Shown: positions 42,627 through 53,974, numbered from the stretch's first letter. The stretch is 64,000 nucleotides of DNA from Orientallactaga sibirica (GCA_036365145.1 JAEOAD010000026.1:3930001-3994000); one strand, 5' to 3'. Numbers and translations: made by a program. The notes: generated by a model from the sequence alone, not told the origin.

Positions 42627-43449
42627 ATGGCATGTTTCTCACAGTTTCTTGGATGAGGAATCTGGGCCCAGCTAAGCTGTAGCCTCTTCTCAGGCTGCAC
42701 CTGTCCCCAAATCAAAGTGCTGGCAGGGTCAGGTTCCCAGCAGAGGGCTTCCACAGGCCCCACGTTTGCCCTCGAAGACGTTCACCATTATATGACTCAA
42801 GAGGGGATGGGAGAGACAGACAGACAGAAAGAAGCCACAGGGTCCACACACTCAGGAGGTAGGGTCTTCGTGAACCCACACAATGTGTATGGTCACCATT
42901 CCCTCGCACGCCCCTGCTCTGCTGGCCGAGATACCCCTCCACTGTGTGTGCGATGTTTCCGTGTGCACAGACACCTGTCTCCTCAGGACTCCTTGCCCAG
43001 TGCTCTCTGACCCAGAGATCTTCTTCACCCCTCACTGCTCTCGGAAGACACTCCAGTTGGCTCCTGCCAGGTCGCAGATGTCACAGAATCATCTCAGATC
43101 TCGTCCTGGTACTGTCGAGAGGCAGGGGCTTCAGGGACATCTCCATCCTGAGCTACCCCACCCACATGCGCAGCCCAGGAGTCCCCAACCCCTGCCTGGT
43201 GATCTCATCATCAAGGACTCCATCCCACCTTTGCACAGACAGCCGTCACTGCAGCAAGTTATTTGACACGGATCCCTTGAGGGAGGAGCTGTTTTGGCTT
43301 CGGAGGGCTCAGCAGCCTGCGGCCGATGGGATCTGTGACTGCGGCCTGTGGTGAAGCCAGGAGCTTGGGGTTGACAAAGCACTGTATTCTTAGGGGGGAC
43401 AGGAAGGGATGGAGGGACAACAGGATGGGGGTCCAGCAGGATACAGTCT
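42627..43449. other. Single-copy stretch
   Basis: No recognised repeat. Open frames on both strands without domain evidence. Confidence 0.45.
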
Positions 43450-43792
43450 GTGGTGGTTTGATTCAGGTGTCCCCCATAAACTCGTGAGTTCAGAATGCTA
43501 GGTCCCCAGCTGGTGGCAATTTGGGAATTGGAGCCTCCTGGAGGCAGTGTATTGTTGGGGGCGGGCTTATGGGTGCTATAGCCAGCTTCCTCTTGCCAGT
43601 GCTTGGCACACTCTCCTGTTGCTGTTGTCTACCTGATATTGGCCAGGGGGTGATGTCCACCCTCTGCTGATGCCATCGTTTCCCCCTGCCATCATGGAGC
43701 ATGCCCTCAAGTCTGTAAGTCAAGATAAACCTTTTTTCCCACAAGCTGCTATGGGTCAGGTGCTTTGTGCCAGCAATGAGGTGACTGCAACA
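43450..43792 (+). mobile_element. Solo LTR, MaLR-like
   Basis: About 343 bases starting TGTGGTGG and ending GCAACA, so it has the TG...CA ends of an LTR. It contains 'cacaagctgct' after a polyadenylation-like AATAAACC... word ('caagataaaccttttttccc'), as MaLR-type LTRs do. No internal retroviral genes follow on either side, so it is a solo LTR. Subfamily not assigned. Confidence 0.7.
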
Positions 43793-45399
43793 TAGTCCCA
43801 AGGGCTTGGTGACCTTTCCCCTGAGCTCTGCCACCTCCCAGCTGTTTGCCATCACCAGGGTTGGATTCATCCGTGGGTCCTATATCACCTCTTCAAAGAC
43901 CCACCTCTGACACTGTATTGGGGACCCTGACTCTTGCACATGAGCCTTTGGGGGGACACTTCCTAACTAAATCAGAGCAGGCTCCGTATATGTGCAGTGA
44001 GTGACTTAACACATTCCATTTAGAAGCCCCCTGGTCACCTGACTTTGAAATCCACCATCCACCATGAGCTGATCACCCTGCCCATCCCCTCGTCACAGTG
44101 CCCAGGCTGCGGGGTGACTCCACTGGGCACCTCACTCGGGCCCATTGTGGTCAGTTCCCCACCCAGTGGACAGAGTCAGAGCCATCTTTTCAGGAGCATG
44201 CATTCCCTAGCATCCCCTCTTACAGCTCTTTCTGCCGCTTCCCGCTGCTTTTGGAATCAGATCCAGATTCCTGGAGGCACCTTCCCCTGGTGGCCACCAC
44301 CTCTCTGTGGTCACCGTCCGTCACCACCCGTGCCTCTCGGGCCACCTCCGACGGACCCAGCGGGATGAATATTTCTCTAGGCAGAGACTCTGGGGTGGTC
44401 TGGGGCGGAGAGGGGCTGTGTGGCCCCTCCATGTGGCTAGGCCACCAGCTCTGGGTAGATGGGGAGTGGACTCGGTGGACTAAGTTCTTTCCAACATCTG
44501 GGCTGTCAGTTTGGGGCTCTGCGGGTTATTTACTCAGGCCGGGGTGCCCAGTCCTCCCACAGTGCCCCGTGTTGACACAGGTCTTCATCAGTAGCGATCA
44601 GGTCTTTGGGGCCTGTTTGTGCCCTGCGGGACAGGTTTTTCTGTGCTCTGCCCAGCCTCTCCATGATGTGAGCTTTTTCCAATCAGAAATGCTGTCACAA
44701 GCAAGACCACCCTGTCCAGGAGAGCTGGGTGACAGGAGGCCACTGGGCCTATGCAAGGCTCCAGTAAACCATGACCTCCTGGGACTCTGTTTCCTTCTCG
44801 GTGACGGTGACGTGAAGCCAGCATGAGAGCGCCCAGGTTCTGTCGCCACAAAGATGTCGCCACCTGTCAGCAAGAGGCCCGATACATACGGAGGACACAG
44901 GGAAGACGCAAGCCGCAGATCTGTCTTCATGGGAAGTCAAAGCCCACTGGCACATGTCAGACAGCTGACAAGTCAGGGAGGCTACCTGGCATGGACTTGG
45001 ACATCCAGCAGGGGCCAGGCAGTAGCTGAGGGGTGTACAGAAAGGATCTCCAGAGGGAGGAAGGCTCCAGGGGAAAGACAGCTTCCCACTGGGGCAGGCA
45101 GAGCTAGAATGGCCTCTGAGACCACGCGAATGCAGGTCCCCAGAACCCAGGTGGGAAACTGGACATGATCATGCATGTCTGTAACCCCAATCCACGTGGT
45201 AAGGGGACAGGATTGTCACTGGGCTTGCCCGGTTGGGGGAGAGACTCCATCTCAAGGAAGTCCTCGCTTGAGTGATTGAGAAGGACATCTGAATTTCTCC
45301 CCTAGACACCACACACGTGCTCACAGCACACACATCTGCATACATCACTCCTCCCACACTGCACTCTACGCACGCACACACTCACTCACTCACACAAAG
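43793..45399. other. Single-copy stretch of about 1.6 kb
   Basis: Possible L2-like words at 44230-44350 ('tggaatcagatccagattcc'), too weak to call. A 242-codon open frame on the plus strand (44098-44826) shows no recognisable domain and overlaps antisense frames of similar length. The end (45301-45396) is CA-rich. Confidence 0.4.
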
Positions 45400-45565
45400 G
45401 GTCAGGCGTAGTGGCGCACACCTTTAATCCCAGAACTTGGGAAGCCCAGGTAGGAGGATCGCTGTGAGTTCGAGATCAGCCTGGTACTACATCGTGAATT
45501 TCAGGTCAGCCTGGGCTAGAGTGAGACCCTACCTTGGGAAAAGAGAGAGAGAGGGAGAGAGAGAG
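45400..45565 (+). mobile_element. B1-type SINE
   Basis: 'ggtcaggcgtagtggcgcac' to 'gagaccctaccttgggaaa', tail replaced by GA repeats. Confidence 0.92.
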
Positions 45566-45841
45566 GTGAGCATGGACCACGGAGGCAGGGCAGAGCAGGT
45601 GGGGGTGGGGTAGATTCTGAACCAAGTCCAAGGGCTTGCTGCTGGAGGCTGTGAGGAGCTGTGGGGTCTGCTCCAAGCCACAGCGGGTGCCGAGGGAGCC
45701 AGAGATAGGCCATCTGAGAGAACTGGGGGTTCCATGAAGGGAAGGGGTCTGGGATTCAGGGTAAAGGGCCAAGTCTTGAGACAGGCTCGGACAGAGCAGG
45801 CAGGAGCTATGACTCTGCTAGGAAATGTGTCCCAAAAGGCT

Positions 45842-46007
45842 CAGCCAGGCGTGGTGACGCACGCCTTTAATCCCAGCACTTTGGGAGGCAGAGGTAGGAG
45901 GATCGCCGTGAGTTTGAGACCACCCTGAGACAACACAGTGAATTCCAGGTCAGCTTGGGCTAGAGCAAGACCCTATCTCATAAAACTAAAAACAAAAAAA
46001 AAAAAAA
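45842..46007 (+). mobile_element. B1-type SINE
   Basis: 'agccaggcgtggtgacgcac' to 'gaccctatctcataaaac' plus A-run. It has 'actttgggaggc' in place of the usual 'actcgggaggc'. Confidence 0.94.
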
Positions 46008-46214
46008 AGGGCTCATGTGTTGAAGGTTAGATTCCCTCAGGGCGAGGTGAGGGCTGAGGGCTCTCACCCCTTCAGTGGGTTAGTCCGTGTAATGTGATGG
46101 AGTCATGAGAAGTGATGGAGGCTTAGGAGCGGGGTCTAGATACATGAGGTAGGTTGAGCAGGGCTTACATCGCTCCTGGTAGCTCATTCTCATGCCTGGC
46201 CACAAGAAGAGCCT

Positions 46215-46395
46215 TTTTGTTTGGTTTGGGTTTTTTTTTTTTTTTTGTTTTTCAAGGTAGCATGTCGCTCTAGTGCAGGCTGACCCGGAATTCACTATGT
46301 ATAACCTCCCAGGCTGGCCTTGAACTCATGGTGAACCTCCTACCTCTGCCTCCAGAGTGCCTTGATTGAAGGTGTGCACCAGCACACCCAGCGAA
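46215..46395 (-). mobile_element. B1-type SINE, diverged
   Basis: Minus-strand copy: T-run, 'tcaaggtagcatgtcgctct', ending 'gtgcaccagcacacccagc'. Confidence 0.88.
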
Positions 46396-46635
46396 ATGCA
46401 CAATTTTGATCAACAATCTTTTCCACTATGAGACTCCATCTCCCCACAGCCCAGAAACAAGGGGTGAGCTAGCATGGACGGACACCTCCAGAACAGTGGG
46501 CCAAAACAAATCCATCCTCCTTCAGCTTGTCTGTGTCACATGGTCTGTCACAGCCACTATACACAAGGACAGGCTAAGCAGGAAACACCCACCACTTCCG
46601 TATGGTGTCACAGGGCCCCGGTGGGGACTGGATTG

Positions 46636-46822
46636 AAAAGAATGGAGAGATGGCTTAGCAGTTAAGGCACTTGCCTGCAAAGCCTAAGGTCCAAGGTTTA
46701 ATTCCCCAAGACCCACATAAGCCAGATGCAAATGGTGGCACATGTATCTAGAGTTCATTTGCAGTGGCAAGAGGCCCTGGTGAACCCATTTTCTCTCTCA
46801 AATAAATAAATAAGTTTTTAAA
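46636..46822 (+). mobile_element. B2-type SINE
   Basis: 'aatggagagatggcttagca' head, body, almost no CT tract, AAATAAATAAATAAG tail. Confidence 0.9.
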
Positions 46823-47207
46823 ATAGAGAATGCAGAGCCTGGGGACCCTCAGTTCCCTTTGGTGACCTCTTCCGGCTTTGGAGGGGTCAGCTTTGGAGTC
46901 TGGAACAACGCATGCTAGGTCTCTTGAAGTTGAAGGGCAGACCAGCCCAAACCCGCTTCAGCCCATCCCATTGGTTGGAGTGAGTCAAATGGCTGAGGTC
47001 CTCGTGGACGGCAGGAAAATGGACACCACCTGGTGGTGAGAGGACTGTAGTACAGGGAGAGGAGGGTGGTGGCGGCCATGTTGGACAATAACCAGCCCAT
47101 CTGGGGCAACCGTGGCTGAGCCAGGGAGGATGGTGTGCCAGGGGCCGTTAGGGGATCTAGTTAAGGGCTCAGGTTATGATTAGGAAGGGATCAAGGAGGT
47201 TTGTTCC
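46823..47207. other. Single-copy stretch
   Basis: Contains 'ggcggccatgttgg' (47071-47084), a YY1-like word on the minus strand. No CpG island. Confidence 0.4.
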
Positions 47208-47382
47208 ATTTGGGTTTATTTTTATTTATTTTAGAGAGAGAGAAGGGCCTCCAGCCACTGCAAACGAACTCCAGATGCATCCACCACTTTGTGCATCTGG
47301 CTTGTGTAGGTCCTGGGGAATCGAACCGGAGTCCTTTTGCTTTGCAGGCAAATGCTTAACCATTAAGCCATCTCTTCAGCCC
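47208..47382 (-). mobile_element. B2-type SINE
   Basis: Minus-strand copy with shortened GAGA tract, ending 'ttaagccatctcttcagccc'. Confidence 0.9.
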
Positions 47383-47528
47383 AGGTTTGCTTGTTTGTTT
47401 GTTTTTGAGATAAGGTCTTGCCATGTAACCTAGGCTGGCCTAGGATCCACTAAGTAGTTCGGGCTGGTCTGGAACTTGCGATCCTCCTGCCTCAGCCTCT
47501 GAATGCTGGGATAGCCGGTGTGAACTAG
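47383..47528 (-). mobile_element. Old B1-type SINE
   Basis: Diverged B1 in complement ('gagataaggtcttgccatgt', 'ctgcctcagcctctgaatgc'). It lacks the local-lineage words, so it probably predates the common B1 here. Confidence 0.75.
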
Positions 47529-47864
47529 CAGCTGTGGTGGGAAGAAAGAGTGATTCTTGAACCATGTTGTTCCTGAGCTGCCGTAGCCGACTGGGGCGTG
47601 GTCTGAGCACATGGAGTTGCATGTGGACGTGGCTGGCCGGGAGGGGTCCCTTCTGCATGCAGTGATCCTGAGAGTTGAGGGTGAGCAGCTGCATTCTAGA
47701 AATGTAAGGGCCTGAGGCTCAGAGTGGGGGAGTGAAGCCAGAAGTGGTTTGTTTTCTGCCCACCAGGGGATGGGGAGGCGGCTGGAAAATGCAGCTTTCT
47801 AATACAACAACTCCAGTGACTGGTGTATACGGGGCTGGCCACCTGGCAGGCATCGCTGAGCCAT

Positions 47865-47980
47865 CCTTTCAAAGACCAGGCTGAGTAGAGGCTACTATTG
47901 TGTGCATGCTACAGAGGAGAAAACTGGGTCCCAGAGAAGGAAGGTAATTGGTGCACACAGCAGTTACACTTTAGAAACAG
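47865..47980 (+). mobile_element. MIR fragment
   Basis: 'acagaggagaaaactgggtc' and 'ccagagaaggaaggtaattg' follow the MIR core. Confidence 0.65.
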
Positions 47981-47981
47981 A

Positions 47982-48125
47982 AGGAGGCAGAGGTAGGAGG
48001 ATCACCATGAGTTCAAGGCCACCCTGAGACTACGTAGTGAATTCCAGGTCAGCTTGGGCTAGAGTGAGACCCTACCTCAAAAAATAAATAAATAAATAAA
48101 TAAATTAATTAAATAAATAAATAAC
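47982..48125 (+). mobile_element. B1-type SINE, 5'-truncated
   Basis: Starts inside the element at 'gaggcagaggtaggaggatc' and ends with an AAATAAATAAATAAATAAAT tail. Confidence 0.9.
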
Positions 48126-48319
48126 TGGAAAGAGAGAGAGAAAAAAAGAAAGAGCTAGAAGTAGAACCCAGGCCTACCTGGCCCCAAAGCTTTCAGTCAG
48201 TCTCATCCCTCTGCCATCTCTGACGCTGTCATGTTGCCCTTTGGGACTCACCACAGGAAATCTCCAAGGATCTGCACTCAAGGGTCGACACAGACAAACT
48301 AAACCGGGCCCCTTGTCTG

Positions 48320-48521
48320 TTTATTTTACTATTTTTCTTTCTTTATTCACAAGCAGAGAGCGAGAGATACGGAGAGATAGAATGGGCACTCCCAGCCACA
48401 GCAAATGAACTCCAGATGCATGTGTCACTGTGCATCTGACTTTACGTGAGTACTGGGGATTCGAACTCAGATCACTGGGCTTTGCAGGCAAGCACCTTAG
48501 CCGCTGAGCCGTCTCTCCAGC
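48320..48521 (-). mobile_element. B2-type SINE
   Basis: Minus-strand copy ending 'gagccgtctctccagctcc'. Confidence 0.9.
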
Positions 48522-48537
48522 TCCCTTGACTATTTTT

Positions 48538-48780
48538 AATGTTTTTTTAATATTTTATTTTTATTTATTTATTTATTTGAGAGAGAGAGATACAGAAATA
48601 GGCAGGAGAGAGAGAGAGAGAGAATGGGCACGCCAGGGCCTCTAGCCACTGCAAACGAACTCCAGATGCATGTGCCCCCTTATGCATCTGGCTTACGTGG
48701 GTCCTGGAGAATAGAGCCTCGAACCAGGATCCTTAGGCTTCACAGGCAAGCGTTTAACCACTAAGCCATCTCTCCAGCCC
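48538..48780 (-). mobile_element. B2-type SINE with 16-bp target-site duplication
   Basis: The 16-mer 'tcccttgactattttt' is present at 48522-48537 and 48781-48796, perfectly conserved: a young insertion. Confidence 0.96.
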
Positions 48781-48796
48781 TCCCTTGACTATTTTT

Positions 48797-48945
48797 GAAG
48801 AGAAAGTTTTATTGGAACACGGCTATACTCATCTGGTGCCGTGTTGCTGGAAACCCGGATGATGTAGCAGAGCTGAGCAGTTGCAAGAGTCTGCAAACTC
48901 AAAACACTTACTTTTAGAGAGAAAATCTACCCAGCTGTGGGTCCC
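48797..48945 (+). mobile_element. Ancient interspersed repeat, DNA-transposon-like
   Basis: 'agttttattggaacacggct' followed by 'gcagagctgagcagttgcaa' matches a well-known mammalian repeat carried in many genomes. Family (hAT-like) is from memory and uncertain. Confidence 0.45.
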
Positions 48946-48969
48946 GGCAGGCATGGTCATCACAGACTG

Positions 48970-49036
48970 GAAGCGGCTCAGTGGCAGAGCCTTTGCCCAG
49001 CAAGCATCAGGCTCTGGGGTCCATCCCAGCACTGCT
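48970..49036 (+). mobile_element. ID-like tRNA-derived SINE fragment
   Basis: 'ggctcagtggcagagccttt' then 'gggtccatcccagcactgc' keeps A-box and B-box order of ID elements. Confidence 0.6.
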
Positions 49037-50445
49037 CACTCCAGGGACCAGGCGGGGGACCGCGCACTGTGGTGTGAGTCCTAGGACAGGCTCACCCACG
49101 CCTAAGAGGTGAGCTCTGGGAAGATTTCAGGGCCCTCTGCTGCTCTGTCCCTTCCTCTCCTACCCATCCTCCTTCCAGGGTGTGCTGCCACTGTGCCCTG
49201 AAGTCCATAGAGACAAACCTCAGCCCCCAGGGATCCCTGTTGCAATGGCTAGCTGGGAATTCCCTAGAAAGCCTGGGGGTGGGCACTGGCTACAGAGCCC
49301 AGTGCCTGCCCCAGCTGGGACCCTCTTCCTCTCCCACCACGAATTCCCAACGCCAGCCAAAACTAAAAATTCTCCAAACACTGCAGAAGCACAGACTTAA
49401 AAAAAAAAAATAAGACCAAGTAGCCCCAAACAGCGGCCTTTCAAACCACACACAGACAGAATGAAGCTACGTTTGTTTCCAAAAGGCAGAGGGGCAGAGG
49501 CACCAAGAAAAGACCCTTCCTGCCACTCCTGGGGAGGCGCTGGCAGGGTCAGAGGGCACATTCCGATGGCTAGGATGCATTGACAAGCTCCCTGCCCCCC
49601 CCCGCCCTGCCAGGAGACCTGGGGACCCAGAGGGGGGCTGTGTTTGCAGGGGGCGGTGGGGGGGGCTTCCAAAGCAGGGTTGGCCACAAAGAGGAGGAGG
49701 GAGTCCCGCTCTCGCAGACAGACCAGCAGACAGACCAGCAAAGAATTCCCAGGTCTTGTGGAAGCCTGGAGTGGAAAGAGGTTGGGCCTCAGGAGGTGTG
49801 TTGGTCATTGCCCGGGTTTGCCTTGAAGTTGGAAGCTGGGGAGGGACGTGGTGAAGGGTGAAGCTGGCGGGAGTTCTCCACCCCTTTGCAAGCTAGGAGC
49901 AGGCAGGGATGCCTGCTGGAGTCCTGGCTCCTGGGGGGGGGAGGGTGTTGGGGGGGGGAGGAACTGGGCAAACTTGGGCAGCTGTACTGGCATCTCTGAG
50001 CCTCAAGTGGTCTCAGCCATGCCTGGCTTCTGGGGGTTTGGACTCCATGAAAACCATTGGGAGGCTAGAGATGTCTGAATGTGGTTGGTGGAACACGGCA
50101 GAAAGTGAAGAGGCTTGGGGTGGTGGTGACAGGAGACCCCTGGGCAAGATGAGCGGAGACAAGGGGGCATGGGCCTGGAGGAGTCAACCCTGAACGAAGC
50201 GTCACCATACAAGCAACCTGGAAGTGACTAAACAGAAAGCAGCAACTCCTTTGAAGGTATCTTGTAATCCACGTTCAGAGGTAAACTAGGAAGATGTGAC
50301 ATTGGGACTTGAACTGCTGTCCTCCAGTAGAGATCTCCCCTTGTTTTCTCAAGCAGGCACGTTAGCAAAATGCCTGTGTGCCCCCTCCCCAGGGCATCCT
50401 CCCCTCCCCAAAACCAGGGAAGCATCTTTAAAAATGAAGAAATGA
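49037..50445. other. Single-copy stretch of about 1.4 kb
   Basis: A-run at 49399-49411, G-runs at 49660-49667, 49931-49939 and 49951-49959. No supported exon. Confidence 0.45.
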
Positions 50446-50588
50446 GGGCTGGAGACGTGGCGTAGTGGTTAAGCACTTACTCGTGAAGCCTAAGGACCTC
50501 GGTTCAAGGCTAATCCCAGCACAGATGAACAAGAGGCAGAGCAGTGGCTAGGATTCTCTCTCTCTTTTCTCTCTCTCTGTCTCTTTGG
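50446..50588 (+). mobile_element. B2-type SINE, internally deleted
   Basis: Head 'ggctggagacgtggcgtagt', then a deletion of most of the middle ('aagaggcagagcagtggcta') and a CT tract. Confidence 0.82.
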
Positions 50589-50594
50589 ATCACT

Positions 50595-50701
50595 GAGCCA
50601 GGCGTGGTGGCGAGGCCTTTAACCCTGAGACTGAGACACAGTGAATTCCAGGTCAGCCTGAGCTAGAGTGAAACCCTCCCTGAAAAACAAAAAAAAAAAA
50701 T
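50595..50701 (+). mobile_element. B1-type SINE, internally deleted
   Basis: 'gagccaggcgtggtggcgag' then jumps from 'gcctttaaccc' to 'tgagactgagacacagtgaa', missing about 45 bases, and ends with an A-run. Confidence 0.88.
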
Positions 50702-50722
50702 GAAGAAAAAAACAAAGCACGG

Positions 50723-50833
50723 GGGCCAGGAGAGATGGCTTCGAGGCCACCCTGAGATTCCATAGTGAATTCCAGGTCAGCCTGAGCTAGAGTGAAACCT
50801 TACCTCAAAAAACAACAAAACAAAAAAACAAAA
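50723..50833 (+). mobile_element. Chimeric SINE: B2 head joined to B1 3' half
   Basis: The first ~18 bases 'ggccaggagagatggctt' (50724-50741) are B2 head; from 'cgaggccaccctgagattcc' (50742 on) it is B1 3' half with its own A-rich tail. The flanks 'acaaagcacggggg' (left) and 'acaaaaacgggggg' (right) may be a degenerate target-site duplication. Either a template switch made the chimera or a deletion fused two neighbours. Confidence 0.8.
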
Positions 50834-50839
50834 ACGGGG

Positions 50840-51050
50840 GGGTGCTGGAGAGATGGCTTAGCAGTTAAGGCACGCTTGCCTGCGAAACCTAAGGATCCAA
50901 GTTGGATTCTTCAGAACCCATGTAAACCAGATGCACAGGGGGCGCACAAGTCTGGTGTTTGTTTGCAGGGCTAGAGGCCCTGGCATGCCCATTCTCACTC
51001 TCTCTCTCTCTAATAAATAAATAAATAAATAAATCTTTAAAAAAAAAAAA
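50840..51050 (+). mobile_element. B2-type SINE
   Basis: 'tgctggagagatggcttagc' head, body with a small deletion, CT tract, AATAAATAAATAAATAAAT tail and A-run. Confidence 0.92.
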
Positions 51051-51061
51051 AGAAAGAAGAA

Positions 51062-51275
51062 GAAACGAGGCTCCGCAGTTAAGAGCACTTGTTGTGTGAG
51101 TATGAGAGCCTGAGAGACCACTTGATTGAAGCTCCCCAAGACCCACATAACAGCTAGCTATGGCTACACACATCTGTAACCCCAGTACTGCAGGGGAGCA
51201 GAGATCCGAGAGTCTGGAATTCAAGAAATTAATCTCAAGTCCCAGAATCAGTAAGAGATTCTGGCCTAAGTAAGA
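51062..51275 (+). mobile_element. B4-like SINE
   Basis: tRNA-like part 'ggctccgcagttaagagcac', then a link, then B1-like 'ctatggctacacacatctgt', 'aaccccagtactgcagggga'. Diverged. Confidence 0.65.
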
Positions 51276-51287
51276 CCAGGCAGAAGG

Positions 51288-51457
51288 ACTGGAGAGGCGG
51301 CTTAGCAGTAAAGGCGCTTGCCTGCAAAGCCCATTCTCCAGAACTCACATAAGCCAGATGCACAAGGAGGTGCATGCGTCTGGAGTTTGTTTGCAGCAGC
51401 TGGAGGCCCTGGCGTGTTTTCTTCCTTCTCTCTCTCTCAATACATAAATAAATAATT
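51288..51457 (+). mobile_element. B2-type SINE, left arm of inverted pair
   Basis: 'ggactggagaggcggcttag' head, a shortened body missing the B box region, tail CATAAATAAATAA. Confidence 0.9.
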
Positions 51458-51677
51458 TTTAGAAATATTTGATTTATTAGAGAGAAAGAAGCAGATAGAG
51501 TGAGAGAGAGAGAGAGGGAAAATGGGCATGTCAAGACCTCTAGCCCTGCAAATGAATGAACTCCATATGTATGTGCCACCTTGTACATCTGGCTTGCGTG
51601 GGTTCTGGGGAATAGAACTTGGGTCCTTTGGCTTTTCAGGCAAGCACCTGAACCGCTAAGCCATCTTTCCAGCCCCC
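51458..51677 (-). mobile_element. B2-type SINE, right arm of inverted pair
   Basis: Minus-strand copy starting directly in the tail of the previous one, ending 'ctaagccatctttccagccc'. Confidence 0.92.
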
Positions 51678-51817
51678 AAATAAAGTTTTTTAAAAAATGG
51701 GCAGAAGAGTGATGGAGCCAGACACCTGTCATTCCCTTCACACAGGGCACCACACGGGCACATGGAAGGGCATGCGTGACACCCACATGCAAAAGGGATT
51801 CAGAAATAAACGGGATT

Positions 51818-51880
51818 AGGGTGCTGCTCAGTGGTGGAATTCTTGCCTGGGTTCCATCCCTCGCACCCCAAAGCAATAAG
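51818..51880 (+). mobile_element. ID-like SINE fragment
   Basis: 'gtgctgctcagtggtggaat' and 'gggttccatccctcgcacc' are A-box and B-box regions of an ID-like element. Confidence 0.5.
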
Positions 51881-52329
51881 AAATGTGGAAGCGAGAGTAG
51901 ATTGGCCTGGAGGAAGGGACCTTGGGGGACTCTCGCAGCCTTCATCTGTGTAGCTTCAGCTGGAGAAATGGCAGAGAAAGTGAGGCCCTGTTATGCAATA
52001 TGGGCTTGAGGGGCTCGGGGGTCACTCACTGTGGGGTGGGCAGAGGAGGAAGTGTTCGGCTTAACCCTCCAAACCCGCTCTTGGGGAGCAGAGGGCGGGG
52101 GAGGTGAGTGTGTGCTGGGCTCTTTGCCTATGAGTGACATGGCTGTCCAGATGAACACTCCTGGAGGCGGTCCGATCTGCTGCCTTGTTCTGGCCTGTGC
52201 AGAGTGGGGGTGGGGATAGTGCCCTTCTCACAGATGGGACACTAGGAAGCCACCACACGCTTTCTGGCCTCAGTTTCCCTGTCATTCAACCCCACCCACT
52301 TACAGACAGCACAAAAAGCAACAGAACTG
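51881..52329. other. Single-copy stretch
   Basis: Nothing recognised. Confidence 0.45.
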
Positions 52330-52554
52330 GGGGCTGGAGAAATGGCTTAGCGGTTAAGATGTTTGCCTGTGAAGCCAAAGGATCCCGGTTCGATTCTCCA
52401 GGACCCACGTCAGCCAGATGCACAAGGGGCACATGCATCTGGAGTTCGTTTGCAGTGGCTGCAGGCCCTGGAGTGCCCATTCTCTCTCTGTCTGCCTCTC
52501 TTCTATCTCTCTCTCTCTCTGCATGCAAATAAATAAATAAATAAAATTTTTTTA
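52330..52554 (+). mobile_element. B2-type SINE with 17-bp target-site duplication
   Basis: The 17-mer 'aaaaagcaacagaactg' is perfect at 52313-52329 and 52555-52571, marking a recent insertion. Head 'ggggctggagaaatggctta', full body, AAATAAATAAATAAAAT tail. Confidence 0.97.
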
Positions 52555-52868
52555 AAAAAGCAACAGAACTGACCTCTTTTGTTGTGTCAGCAACAGGGAA
52601 GCCACTGGCTGCTCCCCCACTGCTCCCACCTCTAGTGAGGCCACGTGAGCCAGGGCTGCTCGTCTGTCCTTCAGGCAGTTGTTGGCAGGTGAACCCCACA
52701 GGGTGAAGGATGCTCTAACTTCTGCCAGTGAAATCCCCAAGAGTGGAAGTGATGTAAAGGCCCTGGGGTTGTGCTGTCACTCAGACAAGCATCCCCCCCA
52801 CCAAAAAAAATATAAAAATCCATTAGCTAAGACTTGTGGCGCTATGAGAAGGTAGTGGCAGAGGTGAG

Positions 52869-53105
52869 GGCGTTCTGGAGAAATGGCTCAGCAGTTAAGG
52901 TGTTTACCTGCAAAGCCTAAGGACCCAGGTTCAATTCTCCAGAACCCACATAAGCCAGATGCACAAGGGGGTGCAAGCGTCTGTAGTTCATTTGCAGTGG
53001 CTGGAGGCCCTCGTGCGTCCAGTGTCTTTCTCTATCTGACTCCCTCTCCCTCTCTCTCTCCCTCTCTCTCTCTCTCTCCCTCTCAAATAATTAAAAATAA
53101 AATAG
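52869..53105 (+). mobile_element. B2-type SINE
   Basis: 'gttctggagaaatggctcag' head, B box 'ggttcaattctcc', a long CT tract and a CAAATAATTAAAAATAAAAT tail. Confidence 0.92.
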
Positions 53106-53632
53106 AAGGTAGTAGGACCTTTTTGAGAGGTGGGGCATCTAGGAGCTCTGTGGGTCCCTGGGGGCATGTCCTATGTGAGACCCACCTAATACCCCCCCCT
53201 GTCTTCAATCCTCCCCACTTTGGTCTCCCATGGGCCATTGCAACCGAGCCAACTGACCCCAGACCAAACTCAAAAACAGTGACCACCCCCCACAAACCCG
53301 TCATTTCCAGAGCTGATTATCTCAGCAACAGAAAGCTGGAAGGTGGCCTCCAGCCCCTGCCCCTCCTGGTTGCCCATGGCCCGTGTGTTCACTCTGCTCC
53401 TTTACCCAGTGCCCACGGTGACCACAGACACAGCAGCAGCTACTCGGGATGCTTTCTACTCCCCACAACTCTGTGCTCAAGTCTGGGCCTCTGCTGGGGA
53501 CCATTCCAGGTCCTACCACATCAAAGCAGGGGGATGTCCGTGGCTCTCAAGTGGGCTCTGTGGACTCCTGGGGTAGCCCTGAGGATCACCTCTCAGGAAA
53601 TTCTAAGGAAGGCAGCACATAGAGGAGGGTTG
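53106..53632. other. Single-copy stretch
   Basis: C-runs at 53192-53199 and 53285-53291. Open frames without domains. Confidence 0.45.
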
Positions 53633-53849
53633 AGAGCCAGGCATGGTGGCACACGCCTTTATGCCCAGCACTCGGGAGGCAGAGGTAGGAGGATCGCTGT
53701 GAATTCGAGACCACCCTGAGACTACATAGTGAATTCCAGATCAGCCTGGGCTAGAGCAAGATCCTACTGAAAAACCAAATAAATAAAATAAAATAAAATA
53801 AAATAAAATAAAATAAAATAAAATAAAATAAAATAAAATAAAATAAAAT
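53633..53849 (+). mobile_element. B1-type SINE with (AAAAT)n tail
   Basis: 'agccaggcatggtggcacac' body, then about 15 AAAAT units (53776-53849) grown from the tail. Confidence 0.95.
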
Positions 53850-53974
53850 GGCGGAGGGTAGAAATCAGACCCCAGAAGTGTCTCCACTTGACAGTGCAAA
53901 GGACAGGCAAGGCCCTCTATGGGCTTTGGAATACTCAAGGCTGGGAGGCAGGGAGTTGAGATATTAATCTCTAG

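Noticed and set aside
44098..44826. A 242-codon open frame on the plus strand
   Set aside because: No domain and no homologous protein that I recognise. Overlaps antisense frames.
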